Source: Brevundimonas vesicularis
GTDB taxonomy: Bacteria; Pseudomonadota; Alphaproteobacteria; Caulobacterales; Caulobacteraceae
DNA: 64,000 nt
Assembly: GCF_027886425.1 (NCBI RefSeq)
Contig: NZ_CP115671.1
Span: 992,001-1,056,000 of the forward strand
Direction of reading: 5' to 3'
The notes under the pieces are model-generated. The model did not search any database. It was not told where the DNA came from and saw only the letters and a program-made list of their open reading frames with translations. Positions 1 to 8,518 of this stretch are shown here, in pieces (within the stretch, counting starts at the first letter, position 1; every line of letters begins with the position of its first letter). The position numbers and the translations under genes are program-made.

Positions 1-2
1 GC

Positions 3-149
3 GCCCTGGGCCACCCGCTTGGGGCTTCAGGAGCACGCGTCCTGACCACCCTGCTGTCCGCCCTGAAGGCCCACGGCAAGACCCGCGGCATGGCCGCCCT
101 GTGCATCGGCGGCGGCGAAGCGACGGCGATGGGCGTGGAGTTGGTTTAG
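3..149 (+). CDS. Thiolase (acetyl-CoA acyltransferase), C-terminal end only
   Basis: Only the last 48 codons lie in the window; the gene enters from the left edge. The translation begins ALGHPLGASGAR and ends with GGGEATAMGVELV. The G-H-P-x-G-x-S-G motif and the C-x-G-G-G motif (Cys in ALCIGGG) are the two C-terminal active-site motifs of the thiolase family, which supply the catalytic His and the second catalytic Cys. The enzyme condenses or cleaves beta-ketoacyl-CoA. With only the C-terminus visible, degradative (FadA/PcaF) and biosynthetic (PhaA/AtoB) types cannot be separated. Confidence 0.9.
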   Translation, partial: ALGHPLGASGARVLTTLLSALKAHGKTRGMAALCIGGGEATAMGVELV

Positions 150-288
150 AATCTCGAGCGCTTTAAGCCTGCGCCCGTCATGGGGAGGCGGACATCGTGA
201 ACTATGCGGCATGCGGACACTGTCTTCGTCATAAGACATTATCGGCGATGGTGTCCTGTCGCCTCTTAGCAATGATCCTTGAGGTCAG

Positions 289-1053
289 ATGACCTCTCGC
301 ATGCTGTTTCGTAACGCTATCGACGCGATGGAAGCTGGCTTCGAAAAATTGGAGGTCCAGGTTCCACCCCCTCGCGTGGTCAGGCACGGAGGGGGTGTTA
401 CGCTGCGTTACGTCGAGCAGACTATACAGCAGGCTATACTGCTAAAGCTGGCTCGCCAAATCAGCGGCTTAAACGCTTGCGATATACTGTTAGCCAGTGG
501 CTATGTTCAGGAGCAAGGCGTCATCCAACGCACATTGGATGAGTTAGACGAGGACATCTTGTTCCTATGTTTTGGGGCCCAGGATGGCACCGTCAAACTC
601 CACCGCAAATATCTAAAGAGCTTTTGGCAGGAGGAGTTTGAGGAAGGGGTGGCACCAATAGATAGTACCAAAGGTCGTTATCATATCGCGCGCGGTGACA
701 TTCGTGACTGGCTAGGTCGAAGACTTGGCACGCCGGAAGACGACCCCAGCATGAAGGCGCTCCGTGTAGTTCAGCAGACCTATTCGGGCTACGTCCATGC
801 AGCTTCTCCTCACATCATGGATATGTGCGGCGGCCCTCAACGGCGTTTCCACCTTCGCGGCATGAATGGCACTCCTCGCATAACAGAGCACGTCCAAGAT
901 TTCTGGAACTACGTCTATCGAGGCTTGCTGTCGGTTAATACCGTCGCCCTCATCTTTGGAGACGCAAAAGCGTCAGCCGCACTGCGAGTCGCGCTAACAA
1001 ATTTCGAAGAGGCGTCAGGTTCAACCTTCATGGCCGATGCCGCCAAAGAGTAG
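289..1053 (+). CDS. Hypothetical protein, AT-richer than surroundings (orphan/transferred candidate)
   Basis: This is a 254-residue soluble protein of a family I do not recognise. It has no signal peptide or membrane segment. The ATG follows a GAGG ribosome site (ccttgaggtcag), and no better start is evident. By eye the base composition is near 50% GC, and codons such as ata, tta and aaa are common, unlike every neighbour. Residues 45-110 read as amphipathic helices with an R-x-L-D-E-L-D-E stretch (around 81-88). This recalls helix-bundle (HEPN-like) folds, but that is speculation. It stands alone between a thiolase gene and the end of a histidine-kinase gene on the other strand. Recent horizontal acquisition is inferred from composition only. 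Confidence 0.75.
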   Translation: MTSRMLFRNAIDAMEAGFEKLEVQVPPPRVVRHGGGVTLRYVEQTIQQAILLKLARQISGLNACDILLASGYVQEQGVIQRTLDELDEDILFLCFGAQDGTVKLHRKYLKSFWQEEFEEGVAPIDSTKGRYHIARGDIRDWLGRRLGTPEDDPSMKALRVVQQTYSGYVHAASPHIMDMCGGPQRRFHLRGMNGTPRITEHVQDFWNYVYRGLLSVNTVALIFGDAKASAALRVALTNFEEASGSTFMADAAKE

Positions 1054-1099
1054 CGACAACAGACGCTTTAGTAAGTTTAGCGCGATTCGGTAATCGTTG

Positions 1100-3484
1100 C
1101 TAAGCCGCGAACGCCGCCCGGATCGGCTGCACGGTCTGATCCGGGCGTTTGACCGGCAGGTCGAAGCTGACGACCGTGCCGACGCCTGGCTGGCTTTCCA
1201 TGCTCAGCTGGCCGCCGTGCATTTCGATCAGGGACTTGGTCAGGGCTAGGCCCAAGCCGGTGCCCTGAGTGGTCTTGGAATGCTGGCCCTCGACCTGTTC
1301 GAACGGGCGGGCGAGGCGGACCAGGTCTTCGGGCGCGATGCCGATGCCGGTGTCGGCGCAGGCGACGCGGACGCGGTCCTCGCCCTGCGCGCCAATGAAG
1401 GGTTTCAGCGACACGACGATGGAGCCGCCCTCGGGCGTGAACTTCACGGCGTTGGAGATCAGGTTCAGCATCACCTGTTTGACGCCGCGCTGATCGGCCT
1501 CGATGTCGGGCAGGTCGCCGGCCTCGACCGCGATCTTCAGGCCCGCTTCCTGCACCTTGCCGCGCATCAGCCGCACCGCGTCCTCGCACACCTCGCGCAA
1601 GGACACCGGCTCATAGTGCAGGGTCATCTTGCCGGCCTCGATCTTGGCCATGTCCAAGACGTCATTGATCAGGCTGAGCAGGTGCTGGCCCGACTTCAGG
1701 ATGTCGCCGGCGTATCCCTTGTATTTCTCGTTCAGCGGCCCGAACAGCTCGCTGGCCATGATCTCTGAGAAGCCGTTGATGGCGTTCAACGGCGTGCGCA
1801 GTTCGTGGCTCATATTGGCCAGGAACTCGGACTTGGCCTGGTTGGCGGCCTCGGCCCGGGTCATGGCGACCTCGTATTTGCGCGCCAGCAGCGACAGCTT
1901 TTCCTGGCTGGATTCCAGCTGGTCGACGGTGGCCCGCAGATCGTCGGCGGCGCGGCGGCGCTCGGCCTCCTGGCGTTTGATGGCGGTGATGTCGGCGGCG
2001 GTGACAACCGACCCGCCCTCGGAAGTGAACCGCTCGGACAGTTGCAGCCAGCGCCCGTCGTTCAGCTCGACCTCACGCAGGCCCGCACGACCGCTGGCCG
2101 GGCGATGCTCGGCCTTGATGGCCAGGCCGGCGATCCGGTTCAGCTCGTCCTTCATCGCGCCGCGCCGCACCACCCCGTGGTCGAAGCCGAAGGCGTCCTC
2201 GAACGCCTGGTTCCACAGGATCAGCCGCCCCTGACGATCGAACAGGACGAAGGCCTCGGAGATGCTCTCCACCCCGTCGCGCAGCCGGCTTTCGGCGGCC
2301 TGGGCGGCGGCCTTGGCGCGGCGGGCCTCGGTGATGTCTAGCGCGACGCCCAGGATTGCGGAAAAGCCCATGTCGCCGCGCTCGCCGCGCGCCTGGCCCC
2401 GCGCGTCGATCCAACGCGCCCGCCCGTCCGGTCCCGCCACCGGGAAGGTGATCTCAAAGGCGCCATAGGCCGCCGCCTGGCGCAGGGCGTGGCGGAAATC
2501 TTCCTGAAAGCGCGGATGGACGCGGCCGATCACATCCTCGGCGTCGGTCACACCGCCGCGCGAGAAGCCCAGCAGCGCGGCCATATAGTCCGACAGCGAC
2601 ACCTCGCCCTTGGCCAGATCCCACTCCCACACCCCGCACCGCGCGGCTTCGACGGCGATGCGGAACCGCTTTTCGGTGGCCACCCGTTCGCGGTGCTGGC
2701 GCGTCTGGCGCAGGCCATAGAGGACCAACAGGACCACGACCCCGACCCCCAGCAGCAGCGGCGCGAGCACCACCCAGGCGTCGTCGAAGACGGAGGCGGT
2801 CGTCCCTTGCGAGATCGCGACCACATAGGGGCCGCCCGCGACGGTTCGAGCGGCGGCGGCGAGGCCGGCCTGGCCCCCCAGCGCCACGGCGCGCGGGTCG
2901 GCCTGATCGACCAGGGCCGAGGCATCAACGCCGATCAGGGTGCGGATGGGTTGGCCGATCTCGGCGGCGCGCGCCGAGGCCAGCACCACGCCGCCCGCCG
3001 ACACGATCCGCGTCTCGCCGCCTTTCGGCAGGACCGGGGCGATCCTCGCCTCCAGCCTCAGACCGTCGGCATTGGCCTGGCCGGCGACGACCGATCCTTC
3101 GCCCTTGGCGGCCTGCACCGTCTCGCCGGGACCGACCAGGGTGAAGGCGACCTTGGGCGCAGCGGCCTGCGCGGCCTCGACGACCTCTATGGGGGCGCGT
3201 TTGGCGACAATGGCGGTGCGGCCGGCGGCCAGACCTGCTTCGGCCGACTGGATCAGCGCCGCGGTCTGGCTGGCGACCAACTCGGCGCTCAGCTTCAGAT
3301 TTTCGGCTTCCAGGCGGCTGATTTCGCGGGTCGGCCGGCTGAACTCGCGCGACGCCATCAGGGCATAGGCGGCCGCGATCAGCGCCAGGACCAGGACGGC
3401 GATCCGCAACCAGGCGGGCGCGCCGGCGGCGCGGTCGGAGGCGCGACGCCCCGACCGATTTTCCCGCCGCTCCTCGTCCCGCAA
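1100..3484 (-). CDS. pleC: PleC-like membrane PAS sensor histidine kinase/phosphatase
   Basis: The order is TM1 (about residues 25-45), a large periplasmic segment, TM2 (about 235-255), two PAS modules (about 275-385 and 400-500), a coiled linker, a HisKA domain with H-box SHELRTPLNAINGFSEIM, and HATPase_c with N-box NLISNAVKF and G-box GTGLGLAL. This architecture, the length of about 800 residues, and the FGPLNEKYKGYA and SGQHLLSLINDVLDMAKIEAGKM segments match Caulobacter PleC, which controls DivK phosphorylation. I place the start at TTG 3484 because GGAGGG lies 8 nt upstream. An in-frame TTG at 3502 is possible but has no ribosome site. An exact CtrA-type box lies about 80 bp upstream. PleC rather than another PAS kinase is judged from remembered similarity. 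Confidence 0.8.
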   Translation of the reverse strand: MRDEERRENRSGRRASDRAAGAPAWLRIAVLVLALIAAAYALMASREFSRPTREISRLEAENLKLSAELVASQTAALIQSAEAGLAAGRTAIVAKRAPIEVVEAAQAAAPKVAFTLVGPGETVQAAKGEGSVVAGQANADGLRLEARIAPVLPKGGETRIVSAGGVVLASARAAEIGQPIRTLIGVDASALVDQADPRAVALGGQAGLAAAARTVAGGPYVVAISQGTTASVFDDAWVVLAPLLLGVGVVVLLVLYGLRQTRQHRERVATEKRFRIAVEAARCGVWEWDLAKGEVSLSDYMAALLGFSRGGVTDAEDVIGRVHPRFQEDFRHALRQAAAYGAFEITFPVAGPDGRARWIDARGQARGERGDMGFSAILGVALDITEARRAKAAAQAAESRLRDGVESISEAFVLFDRQGRLILWNQAFEDAFGFDHGVVRRGAMKDELNRIAGLAIKAEHRPASGRAGLREVELNDGRWLQLSERFTSEGGSVVTAADITAIKRQEAERRRAADDLRATVDQLESSQEKLSLLARKYEVAMTRAEAANQAKSEFLANMSHELRTPLNAINGFSEIMASELFGPLNEKYKGYAGDILKSGQHLLSLINDVLDMAKIEAGKMTLHYEPVSLREVCEDAVRLMRGKVQEAGLKIAVEAGDLPDIEADQRGVKQVMLNLISNAVKFTPEGGSIVVSLKPFIGAQGEDRVRVACADTGIGIAPEDLVRLARPFEQVEGQHSKTTQGTGLGLALTKSLIEMHGGQLSMESQPGVGTVVSFDLPVKRPDQTVQPIRAAFAA

Positions 3485-3563
3485 GCCCCGACCCTCCGAC
3501 AAACACTTCGTTGCGGGAATCTAGGCTGCGTCGCGGATTCGTGTCGAGGCTCGGCGCGCGCTT

Positions 3564-3578
3564 TTAACGGGTTTTTAA
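3564..3578 (-). promoter_or_regulatory. Candidate CtrA box upstream of the pleC-like gene
   Basis: TTAA (3564-3567), seven bases, TTAA (3575-3578) is an exact match to the TTAA-N7-TTAA full site bound by phosphorylated CtrA. It lies 80-94 bp upstream of the proposed pleC start and overlaps the stop codon of the upstream gene. TTAA is rare in DNA this GC-rich, so a chance match is unlikely. Direction of control cannot be told from sequence. Confidence 0.6.
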
Positions 3579-4141
3579 GCGGCGGCGGGCGCCGTCAGGC
3601 GGTCCGGCGCGGGCTCCAGCACACGCGTCACATCCTGCAGGGTGTCGCGCGCCTGTCGGGCCAGGGTCAGGACGGCCGGCGGCGCATCGTCCGGCGTCTC
3701 GGCGACCAGATCGACCAGATCCTGGGCGATGCGCATCAACTGCGGCGCAGCGGCGATCAGGCGGGCCTGAAACTCGATATGCTGCGGGTCGCGATCATAC
3801 TCGGCCCCCGGCACGCGCCAACCGCCCCAGTCCGCCCGATCGGTGACGACGACCGGATAGGTGCCGGGGTGGGGATGATGCAGGCAATCCTCGGGCAGCT
3901 GCCATTTGTTGCGCGCGCGCAGCAGCCGCCACTCGCCAGGCCCCTGATCCGAGGCCGGATCATCGGTCGCCAGCAGCAGTTCGTTGGCGGTGAACTCGCG
4001 CCCCAGCCCGACGTCATAGGTGACGCGCACGGGCTCTTCGAACCCCTTGGCCCAGACGGGCTGGACCTGTTCGATAAAGGCCCAGGCGCCGACGCACTCG
4101 ACCCAGACCTTTTGACCCTTCTGGAACTGTGCGCGCGCCAT
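3575..4141 (-). CDS. Conserved hypothetical protein
   Basis: This is a 188-residue soluble protein whose function I do not recognise. The N-terminal half starts MARAQFQKGQKVWVEC and is rich in W, V and R, with a possible small beta-barrel (roughly residues 5-60). It is followed by a Pro/His-rich stretch (LPEDCLHHPHPGTYP) and a helical C-terminus ending in APAAA. The start at 4141 is chosen because GGAGG sits 7-8 nt upstream; a longer reading frame from 4171 lacks a ribosome site. It lies upstream of the pleC-like gene on the same strand, separated by about 90 bp holding a CtrA box, so separate transcription is likely. Confidence 0.75.
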   Translation of the reverse strand: MARAQFQKGQKVWVECVGAWAFIEQVQPVWAKGFEEPVRVTYDVGLGREFTANELLLATDDPASDQGPGEWRLLRARNKWQLPEDCLHHPHPGTYPVVVTDRADWGGWRVPGAEYDRDPQHIEFQARLIAAAPQLMRIAQDLVDLVAETPDDAPPAVLTLARQARDTLQDVTRVLEPAPDRLTAPAAA

Positions 4142-4218
4142 GCCATCCTCCGATATTCGAAGGAACAGCATGAACGACGATCCTTGACGCCCGGTGTCGG
4201 GGCGCGGTTACGCAGGTC

Positions 4219-4626
4219 TTAACGCGAGATGCTTTCCAGCGTCTCGCCGGCGTATTTCTCCTTCACGCGCGTCGACAGGTCGCCCAGCGACACGACGCCG
4301 ACCACGCGGCCATGCTTGTCCACGACCGGGGCGCGACGGATCTGCTTGGAGCCCATCAGGTCCAGCACGATCTTAAGGTCATCGGTGTCCAGCACTGTTT
4401 GCGGATCACGAGTGATGAACTCGACCACCGCCGCCGACGGGGCCGCGCCGGTCGCCAGGGCGCGCACGACGATGTCGCGGTCGGTGATCGTGCCGATCAG
4501 CTGATCGCCGTCCGCCACGGGCACGAAGCCGAAGTCGCCCTTGGCCATGCGGCTGGCCACATCCTGGATGGTGTCGGCGGGGCGGGCCAGATGCACGTCC
4601 TTGGTCATCACGTCGCGGATCTTCAT
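4219..4626 (-). CDS. Tandem CBS-domain protein
   Basis: This 135-residue protein is made of two CBS motifs (about 8-60 and 73-128) that form one Bateman module. The repeated pattern is MTKDVHLARPADTI...VPVAD...LIGTITDRDIV, then FITRDPQTVLDTDD...APVVD...VVGVVSLGDL. Such stand-alone modules bind adenosyl nucleotides (AMP, ATP, SAM, NAD) and sense energy state; the ligand and partner here are unknown. The start at 4626 follows AAAGGAAA. The longer upstream frame (to 4812) overlaps the VWA gene and is rejected. The gene is probably cotranscribed with the VWA gene just upstream on the same strand (gap about 60 bp). Confidence 0.88.
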   Translation of the reverse strand: MKIRDVMTKDVHLARPADTIQDVASRMAKGDFGFVPVADGDQLIGTITDRDIVVRALATGAAPSAAVVEFITRDPQTVLDTDDLKIVLDLMGSKQIRRAPVVDKHGRVVGVVSLGDLSTRVKEKYAGETLESISR

Positions 4627-4687
4627 GGCGGGTTTCCTTTGTTTGAAGCGTTGCGCTGAAAACCCGCCGCGAGCGTGGCGGTTCCGG

Positions 4688-6487
4688 TCAGGGCGTCCGC
4701 ATCGGGGGTAGGCCCTGGGCCGCCCGCACCAGCTGAACGAACTCGGCCCGGTCGCCATACGGGTCTTCGCCCCTTGCCCCCTGCGCCTGATCGATGATGC
4801 GGTCCCAGCCATAGTCGGCCGTCATCCACGGATCGCCGCGCAGCTTCTGCCCGAATCCGGCGACGGCGATGGCCCAGCGCGTGGCCTCGGGCGGCTGGGC
4901 GCTGACCGGCCCGCCCGCGCGATTGGTCAGCGGCTGCTGGATCAGGTCCGAGCGGCTCTGGCCCGTCTGCTTGTAGCGCACCTGGATGAAGCCGATCTCG
5001 CCGTTCGGATCGCCGCCGCCGACCCCGATACGGTTATCGGGATAGCGCCGATCGGGGATCTGCGTCGGGCCGCCGACGGGGGTGATCTCATACAGGGCCG
5101 TGACGTTGGCGCCGGATCCGACCTCGCCCGCATCGACCTGGTCGTTGTTGAAGTCTTCTTCGTTCAACAGGCGGGTCTCATAGCCGATCAGCCGCCATTC
5201 GGCGACGCGGGCGGGATTGAACTCGACCTGGATCTTGACGTCGTCGGCGATGGGGAAGGCGCCCTTGTCGAAGGCCGGACCGAACAGCCGACGCGCATCC
5301 CTCAGGTCCCCGACATAGGCCGCGACCCCATTGCCCGCCTGGGCGATGGTCTGCATCCGCGCGTCCTGATAGTTGCCGCGCCCGAAGCCATAGACCGACA
5401 GATAGATGCCCGTCCCGCGCTTATCGGCGACATAGTCCTCCAGCCGCTTGTCGTCGGTCACCCCGACGTTGAAGTCGCCGTCGGTGAACATCAGTATCCG
5501 GTTGACCTTGTCGCGGGCGAAGTTCGCCTGGGCCTGGTCATAGGCGTTGGTCATGCCGGTCGCGCCGGCCGTGCCGCCTGAGGCCTTCAGGCTGGCGACC
5601 GCGCAGCGCATCTTCAGCTTTTCGTCGCCCTTCGTGGGCTGCAAGGTCGTGCCGGCGCCTTCCGCGTAATAGGTGACGGCCAGAGTGTCCTGCGGCCTCA
5701 GCCGGTCGATGGCCAGGTTCATCGCCTTCTTGGCCAGGTCCAGCTTGTCGGGACTGCGCATCGAGCCGGAGACGTCGACCAGGAGGGTCAGGTTCAGCGG
5801 ACGCTGCTCGCCCGTCGGCAGCTCATACCCCTGCAGGCCGATGTGCACGATCTGACGCCCCTCAGCCCAGGGCGAGGCCGCGACCGCCGTGGTGATGGCG
5901 AAGGGCCGGGTCTGGCTGGTCGGACGGGCATAGTCATAGTCGAACGCGTTGATCAGCTCCTCGACCCGCACCGCATCCTTGGGCGGCGCACGACCCTCGT
6001 CGATGAAGCGCTTCACGTTCGAATAGGACGCCGTGTCCACGTCGATGGAGAAGGTCGACACCGGCTGATCGCTGGTGCGCTTCACCGGATTGGGCGTCGC
6101 GTCAGGGTAGCGTTCGGTCTCGACGCGCGGCGGCGCCGGGGTGATCGGCGAAACCCGAACCCCGGTTACGCCCACGCTGCCTGTCATCGCAGCGGGCGGC
6201 GGAGGGACGTATGAAGCAGGCGGTGGTGGCGGGGGAGGAGGGGGAGGAGGAGGCGGCGCGATCGGCGCGTGCGTCGTCGCCGTGCGACCTTGGACGCGAG
6301 ATCCCGTCACGACGAGATCCTGCATCTCGGTTTCCGTTTCCAGCTCGAAGCCCAGCGGCCGGCACGCCGCCGGCGTCGGTTCGCCATCCAGCGGCTTGGC
6401 CAGGGCGACGGTCGGCAAGGCGACGGGCGGCGCGGCGAACGAGAGGCTCAGAACGGACAGCGCCGCCATCCTGACGATGCGTGACAT
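4688..6487 (-). CDS. Secreted von Willebrand factor A (YfbK-like) protein with polyproline tract
   Basis: The protein has about 599 residues. A signal peptide (MSRIVRMAALSVLSLSFAAP, cleavage near VALA) is followed by a short segment with LVVTGSR, which resembles the TonB-receptor plug/ID motif seen in longer relatives. Next come a run of 13 prolines, a YfbK-type N-terminal region (STFSIDVDTASYSNVKRFI), a vWF-A domain with MIDAS motif DVSGS (metal-binding D-x-S-x-S), and a C-terminal DUF3520-like region. The start at 6487 follows GAGGAAG. The protein is likely periplasmic or outer-membrane associated, mediating metal-dependent protein contacts; the exact role is unknown. It is divergent from the Kef-type antiporter gene across about 165 bp. 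Confidence 0.88.
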   Translation of the reverse strand: MSRIVRMAALSVLSLSFAAPPVALPTVALAKPLDGEPTPAACRPLGFELETETEMQDLVVTGSRVQGRTATTHAPIAPPPPPPPPPPPPPASYVPPPPAAMTGSVGVTGVRVSPITPAPPRVETERYPDATPNPVKRTSDQPVSTFSIDVDTASYSNVKRFIDEGRAPPKDAVRVEELINAFDYDYARPTSQTRPFAITTAVAASPWAEGRQIVHIGLQGYELPTGEQRPLNLTLLVDVSGSMRSPDKLDLAKKAMNLAIDRLRPQDTLAVTYYAEGAGTTLQPTKGDEKLKMRCAVASLKASGGTAGATGMTNAYDQAQANFARDKVNRILMFTDGDFNVGVTDDKRLEDYVADKRGTGIYLSVYGFGRGNYQDARMQTIAQAGNGVAAYVGDLRDARRLFGPAFDKGAFPIADDVKIQVEFNPARVAEWRLIGYETRLLNEEDFNNDQVDAGEVGSGANVTALYEITPVGGPTQIPDRRYPDNRIGVGGGDPNGEIGFIQVRYKQTGQSRSDLIQQPLTNRAGGPVSAQPPEATRWAIAVAGFGQKLRGDPWMTADYGWDRIIDQAQGARGEDPYGDRAEFVQLVRAAQGLPPMRTP

Positions 6488-6652
6488 GGCTTCCTCAGGT
6501 TGTTGTCTTGACGCCAGTCGCGGGCCGTCATGGGGCGAAACTGTGGCGCCAAATACTCCTCGACGCACGATGATCTTTCAGCGTGTCTTTCGTGTCCTCT
6601 CGCAATCGCCGACCAGGACCTCCACAATAGACGCCAAGCTTGGGGGAATGCG

Positions 6653-8515
6653 ATGGCTGAGGCGACGGCGGGACTGGATCTGGGCGCGGCGGCCGCTCTG
6701 CTGGCCGCGGGCGTGCTCGCCGTGCCGGTGTTCAAGCGCATCGGCCTGGGATCGGTTCTGGGCTATCTGGCGGCGGGCCTCGCCATCGGTCCCTTCGGCC
6801 TGAAGCTGTTTCGCGAGCCCGAGACCATCCTGCACGTCGCCGAGTTCGGCGTGGTCATCTTCCTGTTCATCATCGGGCTGGAGATGCGGCCCAAACGGCT
6901 TTGGGGACTGCGCAAGGAAATTTTCGGTCTCGGCGCGGCCCAGGTGCTGTTCTGCGGGCTGATCCTGACCCTCACCGCCATGCTGGCCGGCTTCTCCGCG
7001 CCCGTCGCCTTCGTCGGCGCCATGGGCTTTGTGCTGTCGTCCACCGCTGTCATCATGCAGATGCTGGAAGAGCGCGGCGAAATCGCGGGCGGGCCGGGCC
7101 AGCGCGCGGTGTCGATCCTGCTGCTGGAAGACCTGGCTATCGTGCCGCTCCTGGCCATCGTCGCCGTCCTGGCCTCGCTGACCGGCCGCGCGGCCGAACA
7201 CGTCCCGCCCCTGTGGCAGACCGTCGGCTTCGCGGTCGCGGCGGTCGGCGGGGTGCTGCTGGCCGGCAAATATCTGGTCAATCCGGTCTTCCGTCTCCTG
7301 GCCCAGTACGGCGGACGCGAGGTCATGACGGCGGCGGCCCTGCTGGTGGTGGTTGGCGCCGCCTGGGCCATGTCCCTGGGCGGCCTGTCCATGGCCATGG
7401 GCGCCTTCCTGGCCGGGGTCCTGCTGTCGGAATCCACCTTCCGTCACCAGCTGGAGGCCGACGTCGAGCCGTTCCGCGCCATCCTCTTGGGCCTGTTCTT
7501 CCTCAGCGTCGGCATGTCGCTGGACGTGTCGGTGGTGGTCGCCGACTGGCGTCTGGTGCTGGGCGGCGTCGTGGCCTTCATGCTGGTCAAGGGCGTCGGC
7601 ATCTATGCCGTCGCGCGCCTGTTCAAGGCTTCGCACCATGAGGCGGTCGAGCGTGCGGGCCTGTTCGCGCAAGGCGGCGAGTTCGCCTTCGTCCTGTACG
7701 GCGCCGCCGTCGCCGCCGGCCTGTTCGACGCCCGCATCGGGGCGATGATGTCGGCGGTGGTCATCCTGTCGATGGCCCTGACGCCCCTGACCTCGCTGCT
7801 GATCGCGCGCCTGTCGCCCAAGCCGGTCCAGGACGCCGAAAGCGCCGAGGGCGTCGATTTCGCCAAGGACCTGCGCGGCCAGGTGCTGATCATCGGCTTC
7901 GGCCGTTTCGCCCAGGTCGTGTCCCAACCCCTGCTGGCCCGCGACGTGGACGTGTCGATCATCGAGAACGACGTGGAGATGATCCAGGCCGCCTCCCAGT
8001 TCGGGTTCAAGGTCTACTACGGCGACGGCACCCAGCTGCACACCCTACGCGCGTCAGGCGCGGAGGAGGCCGAGATGGTCCTGGTCTGCGTCGACAAGCC
8101 CGAGGCGGCCGACCGCATCGTCGAACTGGTCAAGTCGGAGTTTCCGACCACCCGGATCATGGCCCGCGCCTTCGACCGAGGGCATTCGATGCGCCTGATC
8201 CAGGCCGGGGTGGACTACCAGATCCGCGAGACCTTCGAGTCGGCGCTCAAGTTCGGCGAGCGCGCCCTGGTCGAACTGGGGCTGGACGAGCATGAGGCGG
8301 CCGAGACCATCGGCGACGTGCGCCGTCGCGACGAGGCCCGCCTAGACCTGCAGCTGACCGGCGGGCTCAAGGCCGGCCGCCAACTGATGCGCGGCAATAT
8401 GCCGACGCCCCAGCCCGCCCCCTACATCAAGCCCCGTCGCGAAGGCCGTCTGCTGAACGAGGACGAGGCGGGCCCGGCCGCACCGGACACTCGGCGCGAG
8501 CCCGCCGACACCTGA
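6653..8515 (+). CDS. Kef-type (CPA2) K+/H+ antiporter with RCK/TrkA-N domain
   Basis: This 620-residue integral membrane protein has about 12 TM segments (residues 10-400) of the Na+/H+-exchanger fold, with GLEMRPKRLWGLRKEIFGLG and LLEDLAIVPLL in the transport core. It ends in a cytosolic Rossmann RCK domain starting with IIGFGRFAQ and containing VYYGDGTQ and DKPEAADRIVELV, which binds nucleotide or glutathione. It exports K+ in exchange for H+, typically during electrophile or osmotic stress. The start at 6653 follows GGGGGA; the longer frame from 6530 overlaps the promoter region. No KefF/KefG partner is adjacent, so KefB versus KefC is left open. It converges tightly with the DUF4168 gene (3 nt gap). 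Confidence 0.92.
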   Translation: MAEATAGLDLGAAAALLAAGVLAVPVFKRIGLGSVLGYLAAGLAIGPFGLKLFREPETILHVAEFGVVIFLFIIGLEMRPKRLWGLRKEIFGLGAAQVLFCGLILTLTAMLAGFSAPVAFVGAMGFVLSSTAVIMQMLEERGEIAGGPGQRAVSILLLEDLAIVPLLAIVAVLASLTGRAAEHVPPLWQTVGFAVAAVGGVLLAGKYLVNPVFRLLAQYGGREVMTAAALLVVVGAAWAMSLGGLSMAMGAFLAGVLLSESTFRHQLEADVEPFRAILLGLFFLSVGMSLDVSVVVADWRLVLGGVVAFMLVKGVGIYAVARLFKASHHEAVERAGLFAQGGEFAFVLYGAAVAAGLFDARIGAMMSAVVILSMALTPLTSLLIARLSPKPVQDAESAEGVDFAKDLRGQVLIIGFGRFAQVVSQPLLARDVDVSIIENDVEMIQAASQFGFKVYYGDGTQLHTLRASGAEEAEMVLVCVDKPEAADRIVELVKSEFPTTRIMARAFDRGHSMRLIQAGVDYQIRETFESALKFGERALVELGLDEHEAAETIGDVRRRDEARLDLQLTGGLKAGRQLMRGNMPTPQPAPYIKPRREGRLLNEDEAGPAAPDTRREPADT

Positions 8516-8518
8516 TCC

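Noticed and set aside
2489..4222. 577-codon open frame on the + strand opposite the pleC-like gene
   Set aside because: Antisense shadow of a well-supported histidine kinase and its neighbour; no domain, Gln/Gly/Arg/Asp-rich composition typical of frame shadows in high-GC DNA.
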